Of a stretch of 64,000 nt of DNA, positions 20,868-32,299 are shown in pieces (the first letter of the stretch is position 1; every line of letters begins with the position of its first letter). A program made the position numbers and the translations under genes. The DNA is from Taudactylus pleione (Eukaryota; Chordata; Amphibia; Anura; Myobatrachidae). Under the pieces are notes generated by a model. The model worked only from the letters and a program-made list of their open reading frames with translations. It was not told the DNA's origin and ran no database searches. Location: assembly GCA_031769625.1 (NCBI GenBank), contig JAUIMM010000534.1, positions 5,420,001 to 5,484,000 of the forward strand, given 5' to 3'.

Positions 20868-23739
20868 AATGGTTTCTGAATCTTGGTTCTGTCAGAACTA
20901 ATGAAGGGAAATTGGGGTGTGTCTGTCCCGTTTTCTGGGAGTGGCAAGGCCCGGGACTGCGTCAACTGACAGTGTCCTGGCTCGCAAGCCGGCCAGCTTG
21001 ATTAAGCTGACGTTTACTTTGCTGGCTGGCGGCCCGGCGCCGTCCATCATTGCGACCATCGACCACTGCAGTGCTGGGATCGCAAATGCAGCAGGGAGTG
21101 TCATACACCTCCTGCTGCATTTGCTGCATTTGCATTTTAGCAAGGACAGAATTGCAAAGATGTCCAATGTTGAATCACCTCCATAGTTTGTATAAATACA
21201 TCAGATTAGCCATAGCTGTCAACAGCTTTCACTGCCGATAAACTTTATATTTTATTGAGGACAGACACAAACAGGAATCTGAAGGTGAAACCATCCATTA
21301 TATACAGTTACCAACTCTTTTCTCCTCACTACCTAACCCCTTGGTGGTCAGTTGTCACAATCATATTTTTCTTCAATGCTGAAGCCACAGTGACTAAGTG
21401 CATTTAGGTCTCCAGAAAAATGTCCGCCAGTCAGTAATAGAGGGACAGCACACTATAGTGTTAAGTTCACCTGCAACTGCCAACTTATTATTGCCCTCAG
21501 CAAAATGAATAAACCTGGAGTTCTAATATGCCAAAAGCAGGTCCATTACTGACATAGGGTCTGATTCAAAGATGGACGGATTGTAGAGCCACACACAAGC
21601 GTCTGTGCAATTCTGTCCATCTTAATGCAAATGCAGAAGGAGCAAGGCGGTGTCAGACACCAATGGTCGTGATGCAGACCCTGGCCTCGTCCCTCCCTGA
21701 AAACAGTGGCAACACGTCCACGTTTCCGGGAACGGTCCCCAGCCACTTGTTCTACGGTATGTGTGTGTGTCTGTGTGTCCCCTGTGTGTTTGTGACATAT
21801 GACAGATGGGGACATAGAGACATTATATTAGATGCTTTTTAACAATATTAAGTAGAGTAAACACTTTAAGTTCTATCACTTTGTATAAGATTTTTTTTTA
21901 TAATGTAAAAAAGCATAGATACTTTTCCTAAACTGCCCTTTTTCTTCATAATATTTGTTACAAAATTATATACATTTTACTTTAAAGGTTCTGTCCAGTC
22001 AGTAACTAACGCTTCTGAGCAAAGCAAGTAAAAAAAAATGTTAACCTAATATATGTCATCAATTTTCGTATTATTGTAAACATAAAAATAACGTATAGCT
22101 GAAGTAAGCATGACGGCCTATAAACCTTAAGGCTGGGACAGGTTGTGTGTAAAATGTCATCACTTTGATTCCCATTTTGAGAGTGCGGTGTGGTGTCAGT
22201 TTGTTAAGCCTATAGCTGTGTGTAGGCAGAGATTGGGGGCGGAATGCATGACGCATCCTGCTACTCATCACATGCATGTTGGCGTTAATAATAACGGTAT
22301 GTATTGAGAAAAAAACAAAGGACAGCTCTCTTGGTAAGAGCTGTCCTTTGTGAGCGAGGAACTTCCGGATCTATGACCCAGAAGTGGCTCTGGCTTCCCT
22401 CTGCGTATATGCAGAAGGACGCGCGCACTAGGAGAGATGGAAGGGATCTGATTGGATCCCTCCCGGGGGGCTTTGAGAATAGAAGCCCAAAGGATTCTAT
22501 TGGGCAACACCATCTAAAGAAGGCATTGCATCCTGCATCCAAGCCCTGGAATATGAGAAATGCGGTCAAACCTCCGAAATCTGCTTTTTCTGGGGTTTGA
22601 CTGCATTTCTGACATTGCTGCCTCCTGCCCTGGGTAAGTCTTCAAGTTTATAGTGGGTGATTAGCTTGTGCTTTACCAATCATTTCCTGAATTTCCATCC
22701 CTCCTTCCAATTTTTTTGGTATATAATTTTGTGGCTTTTTTCATGATTGTTGACGGGAAAGAACGGCAGTGTAGGTCTGGGTCCGGCCCACCCCCCCCTC
22801 CCTCTTAAATCACAGCAGCCACAGCAGTCTCCTATCTATGCCTATGGGAGGGAGCGATCAATATGATCGACCCTCCTGGCTTTGCGCCGGGCTGAGGGGC
22901 TCACAGCACCCCCTTCCCCAGCATGCACGCTGCAAAGATCTTTTTTTGTAAATAATAAGGGGGGCATGGTCAGGCCTCCCGTGATTAGGCCACGCCCCCT
23001 TCGCCCAGGCCTGGACGGCCTCTCTACGCACATACAGCGGCTGACAGTGAGTAGTACGCACAGTGGCTGTAGGTGCGGGCAGCCGCAGATGCCAAATTTA
23101 CAATCTTATGCTGATGTGAGATTCAGTTCAGCTAATGCAGGGGTCTGGATGCACGTCGGCCGCTGCAATAGTCATCAGTAGTGGCACTTGCACCAGTCTC
23201 ATGCTAAGTGCAAGAGATCCATCCGAAACAGGGCGGTTCTGTGTGATCACATTGTCGCCATCCAGTTCCCCCTCCAAAATGACAATTACATGGAAAAACA
23301 GATCCGGCAACGTTCTGTCTGAGGACGGACATGTGCAAAGATGCATAAATCTGCTTCTGCCCATGTGCTATATGTAAAAACCAGCGCCCCACTCACTGCC
23401 AGTCCCACAATCGGCATCACTGATGTGACAATCAGTCAGCAATGCTGATTGCAGGTGCAGAGCTTCGGGTGCCTGTAATCATTGTCTCGGCATACACAGA
23501 CTGGCAGCAGGTCCCCGGTGAGCCTGTTCGGTTGGTCGCATAACAGTAAAAATTCTATAAAACAAATATAAATCGTCCCCTTGTAGACACAAGACAATAT
23601 GTGAGGATTGTCCTAGTCAGTAAAATATTGTGTGTGAAACTAAAAAGTTCCCTGTAGTATAAACACATTTTTAAAGAAAACCGATATATTCTATGTAATT
23701 TTTGTAAACTAATTTCTGTCTTGTTTCCATTATCCACAG
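20868..23739. other. Rest of the receptor intron; no gene seen
   Basis: 22290-22640 is a repeat with a 14-bp-stem hairpin (22316-22329 with 22337-22350). 22780-23030 is the GC-rich dispersed repeat also found at 16490-16880. Small open frames here lack splice sites or family resemblance. Confidence 0.5.
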
Positions 23740-23870
23740 ATGTTCTGAGTGGTATAAAGACAATAGATTATACAAGAGGAAACACCATCCGTATTATTAT
23801 AGCTGGGGCTCTGCTTGTTGTAATCATCATAATTCTTTCTGAACATTGTCAGAGCCAGAAGCTGAAATAA
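23740..23870 (+). CDS. Terminal exon: transmembrane segment and short tail of the putative activating receptor
   Basis: The phase-1 acceptor matches the donor of the Ig exon. Joining makes an Asp codon, then VLSGIKTIDYTRGNTIR, a hydrophobic helix (IIIAGALLVVIIIIL), and the tail SEHCQSQKLK before TAA. The Asp-Tyr-Thr-x-x-Asn-x-(Ile/Val)-Arg motif at the helix entry, followed by Ala-Gly-x-Leu-(Leu/Val)-Val, is characteristic of FCAR, LILRA, GPVI and NKp46. In that family the membrane Arg pairs with the Asp of FcR-gamma or CD3-zeta to signal. The tail has no ITIM or ITAM, as expected for an adaptor-dependent activating receptor. Ligand unknown. It could be one member of the amphibian immunoglobulin-like receptor (ILR) cluster; that is inference. 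Confidence 0.75.
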
Positions 23871-23989
23871 TAAGACATACATACACTAAGAGATATTATA
23901 AATGTTGTTATAATTGCATAGTTCAAATGTATTTATTCTTGCAAGGTATCCTCAAATGATTACAGTATTATTAATAGCTGACTGCAAGA

Positions 23990-23995
23990 AATAAA
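23990..23995 (+). terminator. Polyadenylation signal AATAAA
   Basis: Canonical AATAAA 120 bp after the receptor stop codon, followed within 40 bp by a T/TG-rich stretch. It fits the 3' end of the gene and supports a real terminal exon. Confidence 0.7.
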
Positions 23996-24010
23996 TGACT
24001 TTAAAATGCT

Positions 24011-26640
24011 AAATACACTTTGGTTGTATCTTGTTTTTGTTGGAATTTGTGTGCGGTGGTAGGACTGAGGGTAGGTACACACCATCGGATGCCCTGAGTC
24101 AACAAACAGCAACTTACCTACACCTTTCCTTTTTTTCTTCATTTGGCACAAGTTGCCGTCACGGCTAGGATGCACCACGACGAATAGCAATTAGATAGAT
24201 CCCAAATCTTTTTTTCCTGCAAAAGTGTTCATATAAAGTATCAGATTAAAGTAGCAAATTTTAAGAAGAATCACAAGGCGTGGATAATACACAGATTCAA
24301 AGGCATGGCACATTTGGTGACACAACTCGATTTTAGGAAAGGTGTATGTGGACACATCTGTACTTTTATTATCTGCTCTCCGGGAGATGCCTTGACGGCA
24401 GACACAGGGAGCAACTTTGGAGGGCAGGGCCGGGTTGCTATGCCATTAGGCCCCATCATGGCAAACTGCTGCGAATTGCGGGAGCTGGAGGTGAGGGCAG
24501 TGCTAAATGATGCAGTTTTCCGTCATTTAGCCCCACCCCTCCATACCACTGGCGTCACTGGGGAGTGCGGACCACACCTGGGTGTCACCAGCCGAGGGGT
24601 GACACCAAAGGGCCGGCTCACCCTTAGTTACAGGAGCTGGGTGCTGCATTACATGCAGTATTCGGCTCTTGACACAGTGAGGGAGCCGGCACTTCACACA
24701 GGCCGATCCCTCCGGCACCCCTGGTGTCACAAGAAGCGGGGGTTCAGCCCGTGAGGCCACGCCACTCCCATGAGGCCACACCACCTCCATGATGCCACGC
24801 CTCCTTATTTGCTGCTGCCCCACAGCGGGTGAAAAGAGAGGTAGGGACGCCACTGCTCCATACGGACAATTATGCCGTGATTCACGGCTATTCTCTCCCA
24901 ATACTGCCCACTTCACCAGGAAGTGGGCGGGATGCGGGAGATCCGGATACTCTTCCAGAGGTTGCGGGGGACTCCCTGAAAATTCAGGAGGCGCCTCAGT
25001 GCCATTCGTCACAGGGGGTGACTCCTATTGACCTCATGGCGGCGCAATGGCTTGATTGCGGTTTTGTCCATTGCTTCACAATGCTGAGATTTCCAGCACT
25101 GTAAGGCAGGGTGCAGGGATAAAATAACACAATTCAGCATTATTCGCAACATGACCCCCTCTGAGACACCTACTTTCACCAGGTAAGTGTGTAATTGTGT
25201 GACATTCTGTAAGTATGACTATGTGCAGTAGTGCTCTCAGACTTCAACAGTTTATAGGTGTTACATGTGCAAAATAGACACTATGGTCTCTCTAGCAGTG
25301 CATTAGGAATGCCTGGCATTTGTGGGTGGCCCTACTGACATCACGAGTGATGTCAGTAGTGGACTTCTTGCTTTCTAAGAGCAGGAAGTCCACGGGCTTG
25401 CGAGAGCTGAGACCCCACCACAAGGTGGTCCTCGCAAGCCCAATGGTCGCGACCATCGCCAGGCCACTCGCAAAAGCTGTGGGTGGTCACCCACAGCTTA
25501 GCGAGCGGACTGGAGGCCGGAAAAATAAAATCCCCGCCCTGATTCAGAGCTAGTGCTCGCAAACAGCGAGTGGCTCTCAATCAGGCCCAAAGTCCAATAA
25601 ATGGGAAAAGACATTGAGGTAATTTATAAAGTGCAAAATGTCCTCTGCACACTGAAAATTCAGCTTTGGTACTGTACATCTGTTGTAGATGCAAGATGGA
25701 AGAATGTGCCGAGAAAAACACAATCGTTTGATTTACGTAAAGATACAGCTCTAAAAAAGTTGGACATTGATGTGACATGTAGGGGCATATTTATTATTAA
25801 TGGTGGTCTTCCCGATATCAGAGATTCCTCATTGTCATAGAGATTATTATTATCCTTTATTTTTTATGGCACCACAAGGGTTCCTCAGCGACTAACAAAG
25901 TACACAAACTACGGATCAAAACAAGAAAACAGTGACTTGCAGTAGAAAACAATGTAGGACAAAGACATGGTTTATACACATTGCTGCATTAGCGATCATA
26001 ACACTCAATGATCGCAGGGCGTCAGCAACCAAGGGTTGGTGCTGTTGTAGGGAATATATGATAATATAAGTAAGGGAAAGGAGAAGCACATGAGGGAAGA
26101 GGGCCCTGCTCGTGTGAGCTTACATTCTAGAGGGGAGGGGCAGACAGGGGCGATACAGATTGTGTAGCAATCAATCATGAGTAAAGTTATGACATATGTG
26201 ACCACTTTACTTCCTGCTTCTGCCCCCACATCCACCGGCAAATGTACAAGTGGACGTCACCAGGGAGGGACCCCTGAAGAAATCAGCGGATGTAGCTCAT
26301 AGGCTGCAGGGGCTAACCGGGGTCATGCTTGGCAAATTCGGCATAGAAGCAGACCCCATAGAAACCTATGAGAGCTGCTTTTGTGGAAGAAATAGGGGGA
26401 TTGCAGTAGATATCTCCTCTATCTGCTGTTGTCCCCTGTATTTACATTCAGGAGATACTTGATATTTGCAGGTACCCCCCAAAACAGGAGTTTTCACGTA
26501 GCCCTTAAATTATCACAAAATCACATTTTGTACTACTTTTTGCATTTTTCGTTTAATTCGTTTGAGATTAAATTAAAAAAGTTTGCTTTTAATAATTTAA
26601 ATAAAAAAATGAAAAACACAAATCAGCCATTTCACACAAT
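24011..26640. other. No gene; repeats
   Basis: Apart from the hAT at 24547, 25320-25588 is a fragment related to 31640-31918 ('cccTACTGACATCAcgagTGATGTCAGTAgtg' hairpin, ending 'ctcaatcaggccca'). 25601-25840 has an 79-codon open frame with no recognisable family or splice sites. 25850-26240 resembles a dispersed repeat ('attattattatcctttattt...cacatgaggga'). Confidence 0.45.
24547..24855. mobile_element. Short hAT MITE with exact 8-bp duplication
   Basis: It starts CACTGGCGTCACTGGGG and ends in the complement of CAGTGGCGTCCCTACC. CTCCATAC occurs at 24539-24546 and 24856-24863. The interior is GC-rich with 'ggtgtcaccagccgaggggtgacacc', a hairpin of the dispersed-repeat type. Confidence 0.9.
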
Positions 26641-26942
26641 TTAAAAACCTCCAGTACTTTCCTTATGCCCGCTAACAACCTTCTGTATGATTCTGCTATC
26701 AAAACCGTCACTTTTTTTGGGTCCAGGATGGTTTCCCCATTATTTTATGCCCTTCTCCGTCGTATGCTAAATAAAAATTGCACACCCTCCCCACGAGTAA
26801 CGCAAAATTCTAATTGGATTGAGCGTATCAAGGGAGTGAGCATTCGTACAAAGTGTGCAAGTTTCATGAAACAAACTCGCACCTACTTGGATTGGCCCCA
26901 TTACTTGTTAAGATTGAACATTTAATTAACAATGTAAATAAT

Positions 26943-28148
26943 TGCCTTTTCCTATTATGGACCAGGGTACGCAAACAATATCAACTACACAGATCACAGA
27001 TCTGACCCAGCTCTCATCTATTATATAGATATATTGACGATATCTTTTTTATTTGGATAGGTGATTTTAAGATTTTAGAGAGTATTTGTACATATCTCAA
27101 TTCCAACTCTGCGAATATCAAACTAACGTTTGATATTAATAAAACATCAATTAATTTCCTAGATATCACTGTCTATATTAAAGAGGGCATCATTCATACT
27201 AAAAATTTCCAAAAAAGCACAGACTATATTAGTACAGATAGCTGTCACCATGAGAATTGACTTAATGCTATACTGGGTGGCCAGCTAAAGAGAGTAAGGA
27301 GAAACTGTACTGAATTAGAGGTGTTTGATAGCCAAGCAAAAGAAATGATAGAGACTTTTACCTCCTGTGGATATAACAAAGAGAAGATAGAGAAGAAAAA
27401 ATCGATTTAATGGAAATAGATAGAGCTTCTCTTTTGACAAAAAAAGAAGAAAAGATGGAACAAGATGAACGATATAAGTGGGCTTTTATTACTAATTTTA
27501 ACTCACAGCACAAAGATATTGAGCGGATTTTAAGGAAGCACTGGTCACTTTTAACAAGGGATCCAGTAATAGGATCACATATTCCTAAAAAGCCACATAC
27601 ATCTACCGAAAAGCATCAAGTTTAAAGAATCATTTGGTTTCAAGTGCACATATTGTACTCCCAAAAACCTCAGGAAGAATTACGTCTAAAGGGATTTATA
27701 AATGTTGCTTGTGTAGTGGATGTAAAAGCATAGAGAACAAAAGTAATAAGAAAATTGAAAATGTGACCATTAACAACAAAATACACCATATAGAAGAATT
27801 TATCACATGAAACAGCAATAACATTATTTATGCTATAGACTGCGTGAAAAGTTTTATATCGGAAGGACAACAAGACATTTAAAAACAAGGATAGGTGAAC
27901 ACCTAAGGAATATTAAAAGAGGTGTTGAGAGTCACTCCCTGTCCGCCCATTTTAAGAAAGAACATATGTGTTCTGTAGAAGGGATAAGGAATTTTTATGG
28001 CTTGGAGCAAGTAAAAACTTATATGAGACATAAAAATATAAACAGAAACATAGCCAAAACAGAGATGAAATTTATTTATAATTATAATACTTTATCCCAT
28101 GTAGGACTTAACCTTCAAATTGAAATGGTTTTTATAATATGCTTTTAA
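26943..28148 (+). pseudogene. Penelope-like retroelement: reverse transcriptase and GIY-YIG endonuclease relic
   Basis: The RT active-site motif YRYIDDIFFIW is at 27024-27056, followed in the same frame by INKTSINFLDITVYI (27141-27185) and TDYISTDSCHHEN, up to a TGA (27258) where Trp is expected. After another stop near 27407 the frame shifts (27410-27625: linker with DPVIGSHIPKKP). At 27835-28148 a GIY-YIG/URI endonuclease reads KFYIGRTTRHLKTRIGEHLR, SHSLSAHFKKEH, then the conserved acidic position in KTEMKFIYNYNTL. RT plus a C-terminal GIY-YIG domain is diagnostic of Penelope-like elements (Neptune/Poseidon group). At least two stops and two frameshifts show it is inactive; the 5' end is missing or unrecognisable. 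Confidence 0.88.
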
Positions 28149-29168
28149 AAATTATCTATTTTAATATTTTATATTTAACATTGACATTGGAAAGAGAACT
28201 CCGCTTGGATTTATGTATTAAGTGTATTTATATAAATTATATATGATTTTTATATATTATCTCTTCTTTTTAGAATATTCTATTTACTGCATAATGCCAG
28301 GAATTATGGACTACTCCAAAATGGCGTCTGTATACTGCTTATTCCCATCAATTTTGGACTACACCAAAATGGTGCCTAACAGACTCTTGTGTATGAATCT
28401 GAATGGAGTTTTGTTTAGATTATACAGTAGGGGGTATGTGGAGTAACGATGATTGGCTGGGGTTAATGGATTAGGGTATTTATTGCTGTGTAGGGAGGAT
28501 GTCCACCATGCACCTTGAAAAAGATCCTAATACAGGATCGAAACGTGTTGGTGGAGGACATCACCATTGTATTGACTGACCGAATAGAGGAAGGACTGTG
28601 TTTTGCTGCGCAGGATCCTGATTACCATCTAATCGCAGAACATTTCCTCCTTTTTTGGTAGGGTCCTTCCATGTTTTTTTTTTTTTTTCTGTTATTACTG
28701 ATTAAAAGGTTTTAAACTACATACCTTTATCTCTTCCATTTTTGGGGATAAAATCCTATGGTGGAGCCCATTTATTGCCGAAAAGATACAAGCATATACT
28801 ACAAGAATGATTTTCTTCTTTTTCTCGTGAGTGGAATGGTGTGGGGGCAACCCCGTGATTTATCTGCATTATGTTCTGGTGACGGAATTCAATAAAATTC
28901 ACAAAGTTGATTCATCAAGGATATCTTTTTGATATGCTCCTTATTTAATCGTAAAGTGTGAGTTGTATGTTGTATAACACCTTCATTGGGTCATTTACAT
29001 TTATATTCACATGTGAAAGTGTTTAAAACTGGATTACACTATGTTGTGTTTATTTTCTCCTTTTATGTATGTATGAAATCTGATCCAAGGGTCAACCTGG
29101 AATCTTGTACATAAGGGGAGTATCTTTTATTTTATTTCATCAAGCACCTTTATACCCAAAATGATATT
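28149..29168. other. 3' part of the Penelope-like element, then unassigned
   Basis: 28149-28500 is AT-rich 3' noncoding sequence with a duplicated phrase 'ggactac(t/a)ccaaaatgg' at 28308 and 28356. 28561-29168 shows no further feature. Confidence 0.4.
28500..28560 (+). ncRNA. Degenerate hammerhead-ribozyme-like terminus of the Penelope-like element
   Basis: An outer stem TGTCCACC (28500-28507) faces GGTGGAGGACA (28550-28560). Inside are TTGAAAAA, a stem GATCCT-aatac-AGGATC, and the strictly placed GAAAC. This layout (closing helix, CUGANGA-like strand, stem-loop II, GAAA) matches the minimal type I hammerheads known in Penelope-like element terminal repeats. The CUGANGA strand reads UUGAAAA, so two core bases differ and cleavage is unlikely. 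The same TTGAAAAAG...GAAACG signature recurs at 62620-62700. Confidence 0.55.
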
Positions 29169-29990
29169 CAGGGGTATTCAATATCGGAGCTTTACCTGGG
29201 ATAAAGTACCGGGCACGCGCCCACTTTATCCCAGTATTCAATTTAAAACTTACAAAAACGGGACCCGGCGAATTAGGATCAGCGATAAAAACCGGGATTT
29301 ATCTGGAATAAATTGTAGGACCTCCCTAAAGCTGTCCAGACATGGGGGATCACTATGGGTGCCCCCGTTTTTGCCTGCAAAAGAAAGTTGGGGTTGTAAA
29401 TAGCCACGCCAGGTGTTTTTTTCCAACATTGAAGAAGGGATGCTGAAGAGCTCTTAGGTTACTTTTTCGTTTTTTTAAGTGGTCCCATCAAATTTGGGAT
29501 ACATGAAAATGGGTACTAGCATATTTTTAAGTCCCTGAAGTAATTTTTTAAAATTCTGCAATAATGCACTTGCCGCTAATAACGTATTCTAGAAAACACC
29601 TGCCGCATACTTGCAGAATAGCCCTGAACCTATTTCCCTATTTTTAAACACTGCTTTCCCTTCTTTTTTTCACCCCAAATTTTTTATTTGTTTTTTTGGG
29701 GTGTCCCTATTTTTTTAAAAAAAACTTTTTTTTACACAGTTTATATTTAAATGTCATTCCCAGGGGTGCAGGCTATTTTTTTTAAGCCTGCACCCCTCAA
29801 CCCCAATTCTGCACTTTTTTTTTGCCATGTAATGGTGAAAAGTTATCCCCGTTTTTTTTTCAAAGACTTTTTCGAACCTGCGAAAAGTCTTTAAAATTGA
29901 ATACGGGGATAATTGAAATAGGCGAAAATGACGTCATTAGCGATAATTTATCCTCGATTCCAACTTTTCGCTCCAAATTGAATACCCCTG
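29169..29990. mobile_element. MITE family B, copy 2 (~820 bp)
   Basis: Ends are CAGGGGTATTCAATATCGG and CCAAATTGAATACCCCTG; ATT is duplicated at 29166-29168 and 29991-29993. It has the same internal landmarks as the 18578 copy. Confidence 0.88.
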
Positions 29991-30108
29991 ATTGTCATTT
30001 AGAGCTGTTTATAGGTATTTTTAGTGAAGCCTATTTTTGGTGTATTTAGGCTGCATGATTTATGCGCATTTAGGGGATATCAACCATTGTTCTTAATGTT
30101 ATTTGCAC

Positions 30109-30765
30109 TGTTGCTCAAAGGAGACACTGGAAACTAGACGTGAGACCCAAGGGAATCTGGAACGAGGACTAAACTAGTACACTAGGAGCCAAATGTAATA
30201 GGGTGAGAGTTTAGAAAAGTGAGAGTTTCTGACACTTTTTAAACTTTGCCAATGTAATAGAGTCCAAAAACAAAAATAACAACGAAATTGCATGTTTTTT
30301 TAGACTTAAAAAACTCTCACGATTTAAAATCTCATTCAGATGTTTTCCCATTTTGAAGATAAAACTCAACCAATGTGAGAGTTTACTGCTAAACTCTCAC
30401 ATTTTCTAAACTCTCACCCTATTACATTTGGCCCTAGGAGTGACAAACGTTGATCAGGCAACTTCCTGGTGTCTGGAGCCGGATATATACCCAGGGGTAG
30501 CAGATGATAGGAGCACAGAGTCAGCTGACTGAGACCATGCTACCACTGGTTGGGGATACTGTCACATGATTGGAACTGTCATGGCGGTGCCCATGACGGG
30601 ATCTCCGATCCCCGACACACACAGCTGACCATGGAAGTCCCGAAGCGCCTAAGGCAAAATGCTGAGCACATCACCTGTCACCGCACCAGATGTCTGACCG
30701 TATGAAAAGTCAGGGGAAGCCGACGTGGAGGTAAGAGATAGCTGATCCTAGGCTGTACCCTGACA
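30109..30765 (-). repeat. 3' LTR, interrupted by a MITE
   Basis: It aligns over its length with 34691-35097, sharing 'gtacactag(gag)tgacaaac', 'cggatatatacccag' and 'gggatactgtcaca'. It contains the MITE 30186-30434. Confidence 0.85.
30186..30434. mobile_element. MITE inside the LTR, with the other LTR as its empty site
   Basis: Inverted termini are GAGCCAAATGTAATAGGG and GGGCCAAATGTAATAGGG, followed by 'gtgagagttta'. TAG is duplicated at 30183-30185 and 30435-30437. The right LTR reads 'actaggagtgac' without the insert, confirming the boundaries. Confidence 0.93.
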
Positions 30766-30778
30766 GTACCCCCCCTTT
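30766..30778 (-). other. Polypurine tract
   Basis: On the minus strand the sequence AAAGGGGGGGTAC directly precedes the TGTCAGGG start of the downstream LTR. It is the plus-strand priming signal of an LTR element. Confidence 0.75.
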
Positions 30779-31012
30779 CAGGGTGCACACCAGACACCTA
30801 TAAAGGTTCGGCTGGAACTTCTCAGAAAGACACAAACATCAACTATCCACCACGAAAAGTGAATATCTTCCAGAAAATCCTCTTGAGCTCAAAGCTTCCA
30901 AAAACCTTGAAAAAAATCCTCACTGGGAGTAAAAAAAAAAATGTATAGCTTGAAGACATAAGAAGAATTTGTCAAAGAAAGATGGGTCCAAAGACTCAAA
31001 GAACTCATCGAT

Positions 31013-32290
31013 TTTTCTTTCTTCTACGGGATCGTTTAGGACCATTCGAAGGAGAAGACTTAGTTTGAGAAAAAACTTTAATGGGATCTACTGAAAATGG
31101 TATTTCCTCATGATCAAGGTCATAATCAGAATCTGTGTTGTAATTTAACATTCTAATCAAATTCTTATTATTTGAATGACTAATTTCCCAAGGTTCACCA
31201 TCAAAAGCGGAAGCAGAGGATCCAATACATATAGTAGGTAATCCAGGACTATAGGGGTGAGAAGGAGTAAGATGAACACTACTGTTATAGGTATAATCTC
31301 ATTCTTGTTGTCTAAATTCAACCGAGGTTGAACTTGCTTAGAAGTGTTGTGAGACAGAGACAAGGAAGTGACATTCTTACTGTGCCAATTCTTAGCCACT
31401 TGTTTTTCCTTAGATCGAGCTGAGGGCCTAATTCAGACCCACTTGTGAGCGAAGGACACTCGCAAGCGGGTCGATGGTGCCCGAATGCGCATGCACACGA
31501 CAGAGGGAGCTCCGTCGTGCGCATGCGCGAGACCCGGCGAGCGACGAGGAATCCATCGCTCGGGGTCTCGCACCAAAGGGGGCGTGCTGTCGATGGTGAG
31601 TGACAGCACGCCCCCTTTGGTGGGCGTGGCTGCCAGACGGAAGCGTTCCCTTGGGAACGCCTACCGTCTGAGTCCGGCCCCACTGACATCAGTAGTGATG
31701 TCAGTGGGAGTGATTTTGGCTCTGATAGAGCCAAAATCACTCCAGGGCTTGCGGCAACGAGACCCTACCGCAGGGTCTCGTCGCAAGCCCGATGGTCGCG
31801 ATGGTCTTGACCATCGTGACCATCTGCTCACGTCCAAGAGGCCGCTCCATTTTTAGAGAGGAGGGCCCTGATTCAGAGCGAGCGCTCTGGTCAGAGCGTT
31901 CAGCTCTGAATCAGGCCCTGAATTAGAGGACTGAGGAGTAGCTGTATTCTTGGTAGAATCAATAAGATGCTTGGGAAGAATGTTAGAAGTAGACCCTCCA
32001 TTTGTAAGGGTGTCCAAAGGTGGATTCATAGGAGCAAACGTTTGTACTAAAGTAATACTGAATGCTTCCAAATTCAGGAGTATAGGATCTTTGGACTCTA
32101 TGGATGGTGTAACCCATTTTAAAGCCTCACCTCTAAAGCTGGTAAGAATGAACTTAACAATTTTAGTAGGAGTGATACCACATGCTGGTTCTTCTTTCAT
32201 AATGGTATCAAAATGCTTTAATAGCGCAAAATATTGCATCAAATCTCCATCAAAGAGAATGAACTCAGGAACATCAGATTAGTTCTGGGT
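31013..32290 (-). pseudogene. Gag capsid-like region and basic C-terminus, split by a MITE
   Basis: Reading leftward from 32290, one frame gives PEFILFDGDLMQYFALL, KIVKFILTSFRGEALKWV and DPILLNLEAFSITLVQTFA. This is the pattern of Ty3/gypsy Gag capsid N-terminal domains (Phe-Asp-Gly-Asp..., ...Gly-x-Ala-x-x-Trp...). The chain goes on to 31919, is interrupted by the MITE 31424-31918, and resumes at 31420 with 'SARSKEKQVAKNWHSKN', ending in SNGPKRSRRRKKNR and a stop near 31014. A one-base slip near 32270 separates it from the repeat-coding frame upstream. It packages RNA in an active relative; here it is broken. Confidence 0.65.
31424..31918. mobile_element. MITE-A-related insertion in the gag region
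   Basis: Ends are GGGCCTAATTCAGAC and (G)CTCTGAATCAGGCCC; TGA is duplicated at 31421-31423 and 31919-31921. The interior contains 'cccactgacatcagtagtgatgtcagtggg', shared with the fragment at 25320-25588. It interrupts the gag-like frame. Confidence 0.85.
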
Positions 32291-32299
32291 GATAGGAAC

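Larger units (their letters stand above)
17456..23739 (+). other. 6.3-kb intron of the putative receptor, packed with insertions
   Basis: The donor is GTAAGT at 17456 and the acceptor is TTTCCATTATCCACAG ending at 23739. The intron contains the three-level nest at 17558-18239, a MITE-B copy, a MITE-A copy and an hAT element (separate entries). 20868-23739 contains a hairpin at 22316-22350 (14-bp stem), a dispersed GC-rich repeat at about 22780-23030, and otherwise no recognised sequence. Confidence 0.65.

Noticed and set aside
25601..25840. 79-codon frame MGKDIEVIYKVQNVL...
   Set aside because: No recognisable domain, no splice sites and no flanking support; length is within chance expectation in AT-rich sequence.
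31485..31856. 123-codon frames across 31318-31856 on both strands
   Set aside because: They lie inside a palindromic MITE-related insertion and are created by its inverted repeats.
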